NCBI RefSeq assembly: GCF_008843165.1
Contig: NZ_CP044427.1
Span: 2,108,001 to 2,172,000 of the forward strand
Direction of reading: 5' to 3'
Length of the DNA: 64,000 nucleotides
DNA from: Ornithinimicrobium pratense
GTDB taxonomy: Bacteria; Actinomycetota; Actinomycetes; Actinomycetales; Dermatophilaceae
The notes beneath the pieces were generated by a model that saw only the letters and a list, made by a program, of their open reading frames with translations, ran no database searches and had not been told where the DNA came from. The position numbers and the translations under genes were made by a program. Of this stretch, positions 20,234 to 28,813 are shown piece by piece (the stretch's first letter is position 1; each line of letters opens with the position of its first letter).

Positions 20234-20727
20234 CGAGCCCCGCTCCGCCCCGACTCGACCTGCGCCTTGAGCCGGCGCAACCCCTTCCGCAGCTCCATGC
20301 CGACGAGTCGGTCCATCGGCAGCACCCGGGCCAGCGCCCGCATGAGGCCCGTGGGCGCCCCAGTCACCGTCCAGGTCACCACGCAGGCCCGACCCTCGCT
20401 CTCGGGGTCCAGGTCGAAGCGCAGGTGGTTCTCGGCGGGGAAGGGTTCCTGGAAGTGCAGGTCCAGTTCGATGCGTGCTCCCTGGTCCAGCACCAGAGCC
20501 ACGCTGCCCGCACCTGAGTCCTTGTTGCCCGACCACGCGTAGCCGGCACCGACCCCGCGGTCCGGGCCGGTGTAGCTGCGCTCCAGGTGGTGGTCGTCCT
20601 CGCTGCCCTCCCAGGGGGACCAACCCGCCCAGCGGCGCAGGTCGGCGACGTGGGGGTGGACCGCGGCAGGTGGTGCCTCGATCCGGATGGTGCGGGAGAC
20701 ACGGTATGACGTGGACACGTGGCTCAT
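20230..20727 (-). CDS. SRPBCC (START-like) family protein
   Basis: A 165-residue protein with the helix-grip fold pattern of polyketide cyclase/Bet v 1-like proteins: a first strand [37 protein letters not shown] (described in two parts) and a closing amphipathic helix ([19 protein letters not shown]). These proteins bind hydrophobic ligands in a central cavity; the ligand is unknown. It lies 47 bases after the kinase gene on the same strand and may be the last member of the long minus-strand gene train starting at 28712. Confidence 0.75.
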   Translation of the reverse strand: MSHVSTSYRVSRTIRIEAPPAAVHPHVADLRRWAGWSPWEGSEDDHHLERSYTGPDRGVGAGYAWSGNKDSGAGSVALVLDQGARIELDLHFQEPFPAENHLRFDLDPESEGRACVVTWTVTGAPTGLMRALARVLPMDRLVGMELRKGLRRLKAQVESGRSGAR

Positions 20728-20774
20728 TCTTCCACCGGCACCGGCCGGGACGACCCCGCCACGACGAGGTCAGC

Positions 20775-21479
20775 TCACTGGTCGAACCACTGCGGCTCGT
20801 CCGGGTCAGGCTCGATGAGTTCGGGCCGGGACAGGTCGGTGTTGTCCACGATCCAGGTCGGGGCCCAGGTGCGGGCCTGGAGGCGGTAGAGCCGCTGCCC
20901 CTCGACATACCGGGCGTTGGCGGGATGCTGCGGGTCATCATCCCCAGCCACCCGTCGCTCGGGGTGGCGCGCGTTACCGCGAGGCACCGTCACCTGCAGG
21001 GGGGCGGTGATCAGGCAGGTCGCGTCCCACTCCCCCCGCAACTCCGGGCGGCGCAGGAAAATGCCCTCCACCAGCAGCAACGCGTCCTCGGGCAGCTCGA
21101 CGGGGTCGGGGTGTACCGGCCGGTCGGTGTCGACGTCGTGCACGGCGGGGAAGATCTCGCGCCCCGCGCGGAAGGGGCGCAGCACCTTGCGGCGCAGCGC
21201 CTCGTAGTCGTAGGAGTCGGCGTAGAAGGACTCCCCCGTGCTCCCGCGGGCGTGGCGCACGGCCCGCGGGTGGTGGAACCCGTCCACTGACACCGCGTGC
21301 ACGGTGCGGCCGGCGACGTGCGGCGCCAGCGCGAGCAGCTCGCCCACGAGCCGGGTCTTGCCCACCCCGTCGGGTCCGTCGACGGCGATCACCGCCCGCT
21401 CCCCCGGGTGCACCGCGACCATGAGGGCGAGGAGGTCGACCAGCACCAGCTGGCGGACGGGCAGAAATCCGGCGTTCAT
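20775..21479 (-). CDS. Uridine-kinase-like P-loop nucleoside/nucleotide kinase
   Basis: A 234-residue P-loop protein with Walker A GPDGVGKT at residues 35-42, SVDGFHHPRAVRHARG (substrate/Mg region) and ALLLVEGIFLRRPEL (Walker B-like). This layout matches the uridine kinase/phosphoribulokinase-like clade common in actinobacteria; the true substrate is unproven. Start ATG 21479 overlaps the stop of the cupin-GNAT gene in an ATGA arrangement, so the two are translationally coupled. A longer ORF reaching 21509 is just read-through into that gene. Confidence 0.78.
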   Translation of the reverse strand: MNAGFLPVRQLVLVDLLALMVAVHPGERAVIAVDGPDGVGKTRLVGELLALAPHVAGRTVHAVSVDGFHHPRAVRHARGSTGESFYADSYDYEALRRKVLRPFRAGREIFPAVHDVDTDRPVHPDPVELPEDALLLVEGIFLRRPELRGEWDATCLITAPLQVTVPRGNARHPERRVAGDDDPQHPANARYVEGQRLYRLQARTWAPTWIVDNTDLSRPELIEPDPDEPQWFDQ

Positions 21480-22339
21480 CGGGCCAGGGTAGGTGCCTGC
21501 CCCGACCACTCCATGTAGACCCCGTCCTCGAGCAGGGTCACCTCGGCCGGTGTGGGCCTCTCCTGAAAACCCATGGACCGGTAAAGGCTGCGGGCCCCGG
21601 TGTTGTCCGCACTCACGTCCAGCCAGACCCGACTGACCTCTGAGCTGGCCAGGGCTTGCTCCAGCAGCTGACGCAGCAGCAACCGGCCCAGCCCCTGGCC
21701 ACGCCCTTCCGGCGCCACGACCATGCGCCGGATCTCCACGATGTCAGGCCGGAAGAGGCCGGCCAGGATGCCGAAGGCCACCACCCGGTCGAGCCGGTCG
21801 ACGAGCACCCAGTGCTCCATGTCGGGGTCGGCCAGGGCCCGTTCGTGCCATTCCCGGCCGCCCTGACCGAGGAAGGGCTGGGTCTCTGGCTCCTGCTCGA
21901 AGGAGAGCACGTCCTTCAGATCACCGCGGCGGGTGCGTCGGAGGTGGCTGCCGACGACGAGGCCGGACCGGTCGCGGGCGAACGGGCGTGGGCTCTGGCG
22001 AGGCCCCGAGTCGGCCACCCGCGGGGAGCTGACCACGAGCAGGCGCAGCTCATCCTCACCCTCGTTGCGCACCTGGTGCCAGGTGCCCGCGGGGACCTCC
22101 ACCCCGCTGCCCTCCTCGACCCTGACCTCCTGAGGACCCAGCGCGATGGTCGCCTCCCCGGCCAGGACGTAGAAGAACTCCCGGGAACGGGCGTGCTGGT
22201 GCGGGCGTCCCTGGGCCCCCGAAGGCACGGCCTCCTCGACCACACCCAGGTCGGTGCGGTCCACCAGGTGGTAGGCGTCGCAGACGTCGTCCCAGACGGC
22301 GTGCCGGGCCGTCCCGCGGCTGATCGGGTCCGGACTCAT
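21476..22339 (-). CDS. Cupin-GNAT fusion protein
   Basis: A 287-residue two-domain protein. Residues about 15-115 form a cupin barrel: HQHARSREFFYVLAGE supplies His47, His49 and Glu55 as likely metal ligands and TWHQVRNEGEDE adds His88. Residues about 135-285 form a GNAT acetyltransferase with the acetyl-CoA loop VAPEGRGQGLGRLLL and the C-terminal DNTGARSLYRSMGFQ. Stand-alone versions of each domain are common; the fusion suggests sensing or processing of a small ligand coupled to acetylation, which is inference. It starts 16 bases after ispG ends and overlaps the kinase gene by four bases. Confidence 0.82.
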   Translation of the reverse strand: MSPDPISRGTARHAVWDDVCDAYHLVDRTDLGVVEEAVPSGAQGRPHQHARSREFFYVLAGEATIALGPQEVRVEEGSGVEVPAGTWHQVRNEGEDELRLLVVSSPRVADSGPRQSPRPFARDRSGLVVGSHLRRTRRGDLKDVLSFEQEPETQPFLGQGGREWHERALADPDMEHWVLVDRLDRVVAFGILAGLFRPDIVEIRRMVVAPEGRGQGLGRLLLRQLLEQALASSEVSRVWLDVSADNTGARSLYRSMGFQERPTPAEVTLLEDGVYMEWSGQAPTLAR

Positions 22340-22355
22340 GGGCGCACGCTACCGG

Positions 22356-23528
22356 TCAGCCCACCGTGACGCTCGGGCTTCCGGCCGGCTGGCCGTCGAC
22401 CGGCTCGCCCATCTCCTCGGCGATCCGCATGGCCTCCTCGATGAGGGTCTCGACGATCTGGCTCTCGGGGACGGTCTTGATCACCTCACCCTTGACGAAG
22501 ATCTGCCCCTTGCCGTTGCCGGAGGCGACGCCGAGGTCGGCCTCGCGGGCCTCCCCCGGTCCGTTGACCACGCAACCCATGACGGCCACGCGCAGCGGGA
22601 CCTCCAGGCCCTCAAGCCCGGCGGTGACCTCGTCAGCGAGGGTGTAGACATCGACCTGGGCCCGGCCACAGGAGGGGCAGGAGACGATCTCCAGCTTGCG
22701 GGGCTTGAGGTTGAGGCTCTGCAGGATCTGGTTGCCGACCTTGATCTCCTCCACGGGCGGGGCGGAGAGCGAGACGCGGATGGTGTCGCCGATGCCCTTG
22801 GCCAGCAGGGCACCGAAGGCGACCGAAGACTTGATCGTGCCCTGGAAGGCGGGCCCGGCCTCGGTCACGCCCAGGTGCAGCGGCCAGTCGCCGCGCTCGG
22901 CGAGCAGCTCGTAGGCCTTGACCATGACCACCGGGTCGTTGTGCTTGACCGAGATCTTGAAGTCGTGGAAGTCGTGCTCCTCGAAGAGGCTGGCCTCCCA
23001 GACGGCTGACTCGACCAGGGCCTCGGCGGTGGGCTTGCCGTACTTCGCCAGCAGCCGCTTGTCCAGCGACCCGGCGTTGACGCCGATGCGCAGGGAGACG
23101 CCGGCGTCCTTGGCCGCCTTGGCGATCTCCCCGACCTTGTCGTCGAACCTCTTGATGTTGCCCGGGTTGACCCGGACCGCGGCGCAGCCGGCGTCGATCG
23201 CGGCGAAGACGTACTTGGGCTGGAAGTGGATGTCGGCGATGACCGGGATCTGCGACTTCCTGGCGATGATCGGCAGGGCGTCGGCGTCGTCCTGGGTGGG
23301 GCAGGCGACCCGGACGATGTCGCACCCGGTGGCGGTCAGCTCGGCGATCTGCTGCAGCGTGGCGTTGATGTCGGTGGTCTGGGTCGTGGTCATCGACTGC
23401 ACCGAGACCGGGGCGTCGCCGCCGACCTCGACCTTGCCGACGCGGATCTTGCGGCTCTGCCGCCTCGGCGCCAGCACCGGCGGCGGGGCGGACGGCATAC
23501 CGAGCGAGATGGGGACACCAGCAGTCAT
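22356..23528 (-). CDS. ispG: 4-hydroxy-3-methylbut-2-en-1-yl diphosphate synthase
   Basis: A 390-residue GcpE/IspG. The TIM-barrel N-terminal part ([36 protein letters not shown]) precedes the 4Fe-4S domain with [11 protein letters not shown] and [13 protein letters not shown]. It performs the sixth MEP-pathway step, reductive dehydroxylation of MEcPP to HMBPP. Start ATG 23528 or the in-frame ATG 23537 are both plausible; further upstream is read-through. It follows rseP by about 70 bases in the typical dxr-rseP-ispG order. Confidence 0.96.
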   Translation of the reverse strand: MTAGVPISLGMPSAPPPVLAPRRQSRKIRVGKVEVGGDAPVSVQSMTTTQTTDINATLQQIAELTATGCDIVRVACPTQDDADALPIIARKSQIPVIADIHFQPKYVFAAIDAGCAAVRVNPGNIKRFDDKVGEIAKAAKDAGVSLRIGVNAGSLDKRLLAKYGKPTAEALVESAVWEASLFEEHDFHDFKISVKHNDPVVMVKAYELLAERGDWPLHLGVTEAGPAFQGTIKSSVAFGALLAKGIGDTIRVSLSAPPVEEIKVGNQILQSLNLKPRKLEIVSCPSCGRAQVDVYTLADEVTAGLEGLEVPLRVAVMGCVVNGPGEAREADLGVASGNGKGQIFVKGEVIKTVPESQIVETLIEEAMRIAEEMGEPVDGQPAGSPSVTVG

Positions 23529-23599
23529 GCCTGCCATTGTCGCACCCGGGTCTGGGTGCGACCTGCAGGAGCGGGTCTGCAGGGTAGTCGCGACGAGGG

Positions 23600-24916
23600 T
23601 CAGGTGAGGCGGATCGGCTTGACGATGTCGGCGTAGATGAGCAGGGCGCTCATCGCCAGCAGCCCGATAGCCACCGCGTACGCCACCGGAAGGGCCTTGG
23701 CAGTGTCGACCGGCCCGGGGTCGGGCCGGCCGAAAACCCGGGCCACGGTGCGCTTGAGGCCCTCCCACAGGGCGCCGGCGATGTGGCCGCCGTCCAGCGG
23801 CAGCAGCGGGATCAGGTTGAAGACGAACAGGGCCATGTTCAGCGAGGCGATGATCGAGACCAGCCACCACAGCTTGTCGGTGGTGGTGTCGCCGGGCATC
23901 AGGCCGGACTGGCTCACGTCGCCGGCGACCCGACCGGCACCGACGACCGACATCGGGCCCTCGATGTCGCGCTCGTCGGGGCCGAAGGCCGCGTTGGCCA
24001 CGTTGACGAGGTGCGCCGGGAGGGTCAGGACGATGCCCGCCGTGCCCTTGAACATCTCGTTCACCACGCCGGGGACCTCGCTGATCGGCTGCCGCTCGTA
24101 GAGGACCGAGCCGGAGGCGCCCAGGAAGGACACCTCGCGCATCACCGGCTCCTCCTTCTCGTCCAGCTGGACCCGGCCGTCGGTGCCGATGACGGGGCGC
24201 TCCCGGACGACCAGGTCGGCGGTCAGCGTCTCCTGCTGCCCGTCCCGGTCGACGACGAACGTGGCCTGGGCCCCGGCGTTCTGGATCGCGTAGCTGGCCT
24301 GCGACCAGGTGGTGACCTCCTCGCCGTTGACGGACAGGATGCGGTCCCCGACCTGCAGGCCGGCGGCCAGCGCTGGCGAGGGTGGCTGGCCCTCGCAGGT
24401 GACGTCAGTGATGTCGTCGTTGACGCACGCCTGCACGTTGCTCAGGGTGGGGGTCAGGTCCGAGGGCACGCCGTGCGCAGTGATGACCAGACCCATGAGG
24501 CCGGCGGCGAGGGCGAGGTTCATCAGCGGCCCACCGGCCATGATGATCAGCCGCTTCCACACCGGCAGGCGGTAGAAGACCCGGTCGTCGTCGTCGGGGC
24601 CGACTTCCTCCAGGGAGTCCGTCCGCGCCTGCTCGACCATCTGGTGGAAGGGGTTGGAGCTGCTGGCCCGGACCCGCCCGTCCTTGCCGGGCGGGAACAT
24701 CCCGATCATCCGGACGTAGCCACCCAGGGGGACGGCCTTGATGCCGTACTCCGTCTCCCCGCGGCGGGTGGACCACAGGGTCGAGCCGAAGCCGACCATG
24801 TACTGGGTGCACCGGACGCGGAAGGCCTTGGCCGGCAGCAGGTGACCGATCTCGTGCAGCGCGATGGAGACGGCGATGCCGAACACCATGATGAGCACAC
24901 CGATGAGGTAGAGCAT
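23600..24916 (-). CDS. rseP: Site-2 intramembrane metalloprotease (RseP/Rip1-type, M50)
   Basis: A 438-residue polytopic zinc protease. HEIGH at residues 21-25 lies in the first membrane segment, a PDZ domain occupies the middle ([18 protein letters not shown]), and the second ligand motif [13 protein letters not shown] lies near the C-terminus. Family members cleave anti-sigma factors or other membrane proteins after site-1 cutting; in mycobacteria Rip1 regulates envelope lipids. ATG 24916 has GGAGGGGC upstream; longer frames overlap dxr. It begins 13 bases after dxr ends. Confidence 0.95.
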   Translation of the reverse strand: MLYLIGVLIMVFGIAVSIALHEIGHLLPAKAFRVRCTQYMVGFGSTLWSTRRGETEYGIKAVPLGGYVRMIGMFPPGKDGRVRASSSNPFHQMVEQARTDSLEEVGPDDDDRVFYRLPVWKRLIIMAGGPLMNLALAAGLMGLVITAHGVPSDLTPTLSNVQACVNDDITDVTCEGQPPSPALAAGLQVGDRILSVNGEEVTTWSQASYAIQNAGAQATFVVDRDGQQETLTADLVVRERPVIGTDGRVQLDEKEEPVMREVSFLGASGSVLYERQPISEVPGVVNEMFKGTAGIVLTLPAHLVNVANAAFGPDERDIEGPMSVVGAGRVAGDVSQSGLMPGDTTTDKLWWLVSIIASLNMALFVFNLIPLLPLDGGHIAGALWEGLKRTVARVFGRPDPGPVDTAKALPVAYAVAIGLLAMSALLIYADIVKPIRLT

Positions 24917-24929
24917 GGGCCCCTCCTGG

Positions 24930-26138
24930 TCAGGTCCTGCGCGCGTGGGTGATGCGTGAGGCCGCGGCCTCGCGGGCCCAGGCGTCGGCCGCGAGCACCT
25001 GCTCCACGTCCAGATCAACCGCCGAGGACGACGTGGGGTTCCCGGCATGCTCCTCGACCACGGCGAAGACGGTGTCGACGATGCCGGTGAAGGGCAGGCG
25101 CCCCTCGTGGAAGGCGTCCACGCAGACCTCGTTGGCCGCGTTGTAGACGGCCGGGTAGGTGCCGCCCTCCTGCCCGACCTGCGCGGCCAGGCGCACCGCC
25201 GGGAACGCCTCGTCGTCGAGAGGGAAGAACTCCCAGGTCGAGGCCTGGGTCCAGTCGCAGGCCGGGGCGACGTCGGTGAGCCGGTCGGGCCAGGACAGAC
25301 CCAGCCCGATGGGGATGTGCATGGTCGGCGGGGAAGCCTGCAGAATCGTCGAGCCGTCGTGGAACTCGACCATGGAGTGCACGACCGACTGCGGGTGGAC
25401 GACCACGTCGATGGCCTCGAAGGGAACGTCGAAGAGCAGGTGGGCCTCGATCACCTCCAGTCCCTTGTTGACCAGGGTCGCGGAGTTGGTGGTGACGACC
25501 CGGCCCATGTCCCACGTCGGGTGGGCCAGCGCCTGCTGGGGCGTGACGTCGTGCAGCTGCTCGCGAGTCATCCCCCTGAAGGGCCCGCCACTGGCGGTGA
25601 CGACCAGGCGGCGCACCTCCTCGGGTCGACCACCGCGCAGGCTCTGCGCGATCGCGCTGTGCTCGGAGTCGACGGGCACGATCTGATCCGGTGCCGCGGC
25701 GGCGCGCACGATCGGGCCCCCCACGATGAGGGACTCCTTGTTGGCCAACGCCAGAGTGCTGCCCGCGGCCAGGGCCGCCAGGGTCGGGCGCAGCCCGATG
25801 CTGCCGGTGATGCCGTTGAGCACGACGTCCGCGCCGTTGCCGGCGACCTCCGACACCGCGTCCGGGCCGCTGCGCACCTCCGGGCGGTATGCCGTGCGTC
25901 CTGCCTCCCGGGCCGCCTCGGCGATCGCCGCGCTCAGCTCCTCCCCAGCACCGTCCCGGGCCACCGCGACGGTCTCGACCTGCAGCCGCACCGCCTGGTG
26001 GGCCAGCAGCCCGAGGTCACCGCCCCCGGCGGCCAGGGCGCGCACGACGAACCGGTCCGGATGGTTCTCGATCACCTCGATGGCCTGGGTGCCGATAGAG
26101 CCGGTCGAGCCAAGCAGGGTCAGGGTGCGGACGCTCAC
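24930..26138 (-). CDS. dxr: 1-deoxy-D-xylulose 5-phosphate reductoisomerase
   Basis: A 402-residue Dxr. The NADPH-binding start LTLLGSTGSIGTQAIEV, ALANKESLIVGG, VDSEHSAIAQSL and the catalytic loop ASGGPFRGMT are all present. It converts DXP to MEP, the first committed isoprenoid step. Start is GTG 26138, whose GTGA overlaps the stop of the preceding EspG-like gene by four bases, so its translation appears coupled to a secretion-associated cassette, an unusual context for an essential gene. The gene carries one copy of the 12-mer GGTATGCCGTGC at 25886. Confidence 0.96.
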   Translation of the reverse strand: MSVRTLTLLGSTGSIGTQAIEVIENHPDRFVVRALAAGGGDLGLLAHQAVRLQVETVAVARDGAGEELSAAIAEAAREAGRTAYRPEVRSGPDAVSEVAGNGADVVLNGITGSIGLRPTLAALAAGSTLALANKESLIVGGPIVRAAAAPDQIVPVDSEHSAIAQSLRGGRPEEVRRLVVTASGGPFRGMTREQLHDVTPQQALAHPTWDMGRVVTTNSATLVNKGLEVIEAHLLFDVPFEAIDVVVHPQSVVHSMVEFHDGSTILQASPPTMHIPIGLGLSWPDRLTDVAPACDWTQASTWEFFPLDDEAFPAVRLAAQVGQEGGTYPAVYNAANEVCVDAFHEGRLPFTGIVDTVFAVVEEHAGNPTSSSAVDLDVEQVLAADAWAREAAASRITHARRT

Positions 26139-27007
26139 CCCGACATTGTGCCCCCTCCCGGAATGCCTACCACGCCCTGCACCCAGGAGGTCACCAGCTC
26201 ACCCACCCATCCCGGCTCGACCGGGGAGAGCCGCAGCAGTCCTTGCCCGGCCGGCGTCGGCCCGGCCCAGCACCCCCGCGGGCCGAGCGCGACCAGGTGG
26301 CCCGTCGCCTCCTGCTGCGGCCGCGCCATCGTCAGCTCGGCCAGGACCGTCGGCCGGTGCAGCAGCGTCGGCAGCAGCGAGGACACGCCGGCGACGTCTT
26401 CCAGGTCGGCGGTGACCTCCGGGCCGTCCCCGCCCCTGGCGTCGGCTGGCACCACCATCTCGGTCACGGACGTGACTAGTCCTCTGACGTCCAGCCCTAG
26501 GTCGAGCCCGTGCAGGCCCTCGGGGTGCACATCTTCGACCACCCCACCCTGCGGCACCAGGTGCAGCAGGCGCACGTCTCGGCGGCCCTCCCCCAGGAGC
26601 CGTTCGACGACCACCAGTGCCTCGGCGGCCAGGCGGACGTCCAGGAGGGTCTGCAGGAGCAGCCCGACATCGGTGTCCTCGGGCAGCTGGCCGTCCGGGG
26701 TGAGCAGGCCGCGGGCGATGAGGGACCACCGCGCCTGGGCGGATCCGGCATCCCGGACCAGGCCCGGGCTCGAGCGGTCAGCCGCGCCGGTCCGGGTCGC
26801 CACCTGGTCAAGCTGGGTCTCCTGGCTCTCTGCCAGCTCAGGCTGGCCCGACAGCTCAGGCTGGCCCGGCAGCGCGGCCAGGCCCCGGGTGTGGGCCTCC
26901 TCGAGCACCGCCAGCTCCTCGGCGGTGAGGACCAGCGCAGGCCCGAACGGGCGATGGTGCTGCTGCTCGCCCTCGACACCCTTGTAGCCCCCGACGTCCT
27001 CGCTCAT
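26135..27007 (-). CDS. Hypothetical protein, weakly EspG-like, in WXG cassette
   Basis: A 290-residue protein I cannot assign firmly. It has no signal peptide or membrane segment. The pattern ALVLTAEELAVLEEA near the N-terminus, a helical middle (LLLQTLLDVRLAAEALVVVERLL) and alternating strands (LLHLVPQGGVVEDVHPEGLHGLDLGLD) resemble EspG-type chaperones that accompany WXG/PE/PPE substrates in type VII secretion, which would fit its position directly after two WXG-containing genes. Sequence similarity is weak, so the call rests mainly on context. It overlaps the genes on both sides by four bases. Confidence 0.5.
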   Translation of the reverse strand: MSEDVGGYKGVEGEQQHHRPFGPALVLTAEELAVLEEAHTRGLAALPGQPELSGQPELAESQETQLDQVATRTGAADRSSPGLVRDAGSAQARWSLIARGLLTPDGQLPEDTDVGLLLQTLLDVRLAAEALVVVERLLGEGRRDVRLLHLVPQGGVVEDVHPEGLHGLDLGLDVRGLVTSVTEMVVPADARGGDGPEVTADLEDVAGVSSLLPTLLHRPTVLAELTMARPQQEATGHLVALGPRGCWAGPTPAGQGLLRLSPVEPGWVGELVTSWVQGVVGIPGGGTMSG

Positions 27008-28398
27008 GGCATCCCCGGGAGCCGGGGCCAGGTGCCCACCCGCAACGGCGGCAGGACCGGGGGCAGAGGCACCGCGGGCAGCCGGAGCGGCTCACCGACC
27101 TGCCGCCACCGCTCCCGCAGCCACTGGGTATCCGGCAGCCGAGCCAGGACGGGGCCCAGTGCGTCGCTGACGTCGATCCGGGGCCGGGGGCCGGCCGGGG
27201 TCACCTGCCAGGTCCGCGGGTCGCGCAGCGTGCTGATGTGCTCGGCCAGACGGGCGTAGGCGCGGATCCGCAGCTCGTCCAGCTTGCGGTCGACCAGAAC
27301 CACCCCCTCCGCAGCCTGATGGGCGTAGCGGACCAGCGCCCCCCGGTTGTCCCAGACCAGGTTGCCGGCGGTCCACGCCTGGTAGGCCGAGACTGCCGCC
27401 ACACCAGCGATACCCAGCGGTGGCAGGGCCACACCGGCCAGCATGAGCGGGCCACCGGCCAGGGCGCCGGCTGCGAGGAACCGGGTGACGTCGCCGCGCC
27501 AGCCTGGGTACCCGCCGCCGGTGCGCACATCATCCAGCGCCCCCAGGTAGGTGAATACCCACCCGACCGGGCCCGGGACAAACTTGGCCTTGCGCACCAG
27601 GGTCCAGTCCTTGCCGCGGCCGGGCTTGCCTGTCGTCAGCTGACGGAACCAGACCCGCGCCCGCCGCAGCGCCAGGTCCCGCATCGGTGCCGAGCGCTGC
27701 CACCGGGCCCGCGCCAAGGCGATCGCGGTCGCGGTGGTGAGCCCGGCGGAACGGACCGTCGTCCAGGCCTTCGTGGCCGACGTCAGGACCGGCTGCAGCA
27801 CCTGCCGGGTGCGGTTGAGCTCGGTGACCACCGACCACGCCGTCGAGACCACGGCCGCGACGTCCTGCTCGACCGCCCTCCACTCCCGCTCGGCCTTCCC
27901 CACCAGGCACTGGGCGAGGACCAGCTCCTGCTCAGCCTCCTGCAGATGCCGCCGCCACAGCTGCTCCAGGAGTGGCTCTGGCGGGGGGCCCATGGCCTGC
28001 AACGTGGTCAGCTCCGCCCGGCAGTCGTCCACCCTCCGTGACCAGGCACGCACCCGGTCACCCGCCGACGCGGCCACCTCCGCCGCGCGGTCCAGCGCGT
28101 CGGCCGCCGCGCGTCCGGGGCGCGCGGTCACCCGCATCAGCTCGCGCACCGCGGCGGCCCGGGCCTGCTGCTCAAGCGCGGCCAGACCGGTCCACGCCTG
28201 CCCCAGGTCGACCACTTCCTGCCGTGCCCGGTCGGCGAGCTCCTCCACCTGCTCCCCCACGCCCCGCAGCAACCGACCGGCCTGGCGCAGCTCGTCGGGA
28301 CGCACGAGCAGCACCGGGCTCACGCTCCCTGCTGCGAGCGCACCCCCAGCGGACGCGGCCCCGGCGGCGGCCGAGCCACCGCCGGGGTGCAGGCTCAC
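27004..28398 (-). CDS. Large helical protein with N-terminal WXG-type domain
   Basis: A 464-residue protein. Residues about 30-110 form a helical hairpin with a WTG motif at 69-71, matching the WXG100 fold of type VII secretion substrates. Long amphipathic helices follow to about 220. Residues 307-339 are strongly hydrophobic and Gly/Ala-rich and could insert in a membrane, and the C-terminus is Pro-rich. The architecture resembles an LXG/WXG-headed effector or a substrate scaffold, but no known toxin motif is visible. Start and stop both overlap neighbours by four bases (28395-28398 and 27004-27007), giving tight co-translation in the cassette. Confidence 0.6.
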   Translation of the reverse strand: MSLHPGGGSAAAGAASAGGALAAGSVSPVLLVRPDELRQAGRLLRGVGEQVEELADRARQEVVDLGQAWTGLAALEQQARAAAVRELMRVTARPGRAAADALDRAAEVAASAGDRVRAWSRRVDDCRAELTTLQAMGPPPEPLLEQLWRRHLQEAEQELVLAQCLVGKAEREWRAVEQDVAAVVSTAWSVVTELNRTRQVLQPVLTSATKAWTTVRSAGLTTATAIALARARWQRSAPMRDLALRRARVWFRQLTTGKPGRGKDWTLVRKAKFVPGPVGWVFTYLGALDDVRTGGGYPGWRGDVTRFLAAGALAGGPLMLAGVALPPLGIAGVAAVSAYQAWTAGNLVWDNRGALVRYAHQAAEGVVLVDRKLDELRIRAYARLAEHISTLRDPRTWQVTPAGPRPRIDVSDALGPVLARLPDTQWLRERWRQVGEPLRLPAVPLPPVLPPLRVGTWPRLPGMP

Positions 28399-28712
28399 GG
28401 CGCGCCCCCGGGCACCGGCAGGCGGAACGCCCGGGCCGCCAGCAGCTCGGCCGTCCGGTAGAGCTCAGCGGCTTCCATGGTCGCCCGCGCCAGGTCACGC
28501 CCGTGCAGGGCCACCTCGGCCATCCCGCCCTGCCACTGACCTGCGACCGCCTCAGCGGTGGCTGCCAACGTCCCCCGCCCCGCCGCGCCGGCCGCGGCGC
28601 GCAGCGCCTGCGCCAGGGCGCCGCCAGCCCGCTCCAGGTCGTCGTGCAGAGCGGTCAGCTGCGTCGCGGCGGCGGACACCCGGTCGGCGTCCACGCGCAC
28701 GGCATACCCCAT
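28395..28712 (-). CDS. WXG100-like small protein
   Basis: A 105-residue, almost entirely helical, Ala-rich protein. It carries WQG at residues 60-62 between two predicted helices, which is the WXG100/ESAT-6-like hallmark, in a protein of the usual 95-110 residue size. WXG100 proteins form helical-hairpin dimers and are exported by type VII systems. ATG 28712 fits the fold; longer frames only extend into the promoter. It is the first gene of the long minus-strand train, preceded by about 100 bases before prpE ends. The window-wide 12-mer sits inside its first codons (GYAV). Confidence 0.68.
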   Translation of the reverse strand: MGYAVRVDADRVSAAATQLTALHDDLERAGGALAQALRAAAGAAGRGTLAATAEAVAGQWQGGMAEVALHGRDLARATMEAAELYRTAELLAARAFRLPVPGGAP

Positions 28713-28813
28713 CGGATCCCCCTCGGTTGGGCCGGGCGCAGCACGCGCCCGGCTGACTCCGACAGTAGGCACCCGGACGGGGCCGTGCTGAGGTTATCCA
28801 CAGGAGGCGGGCG

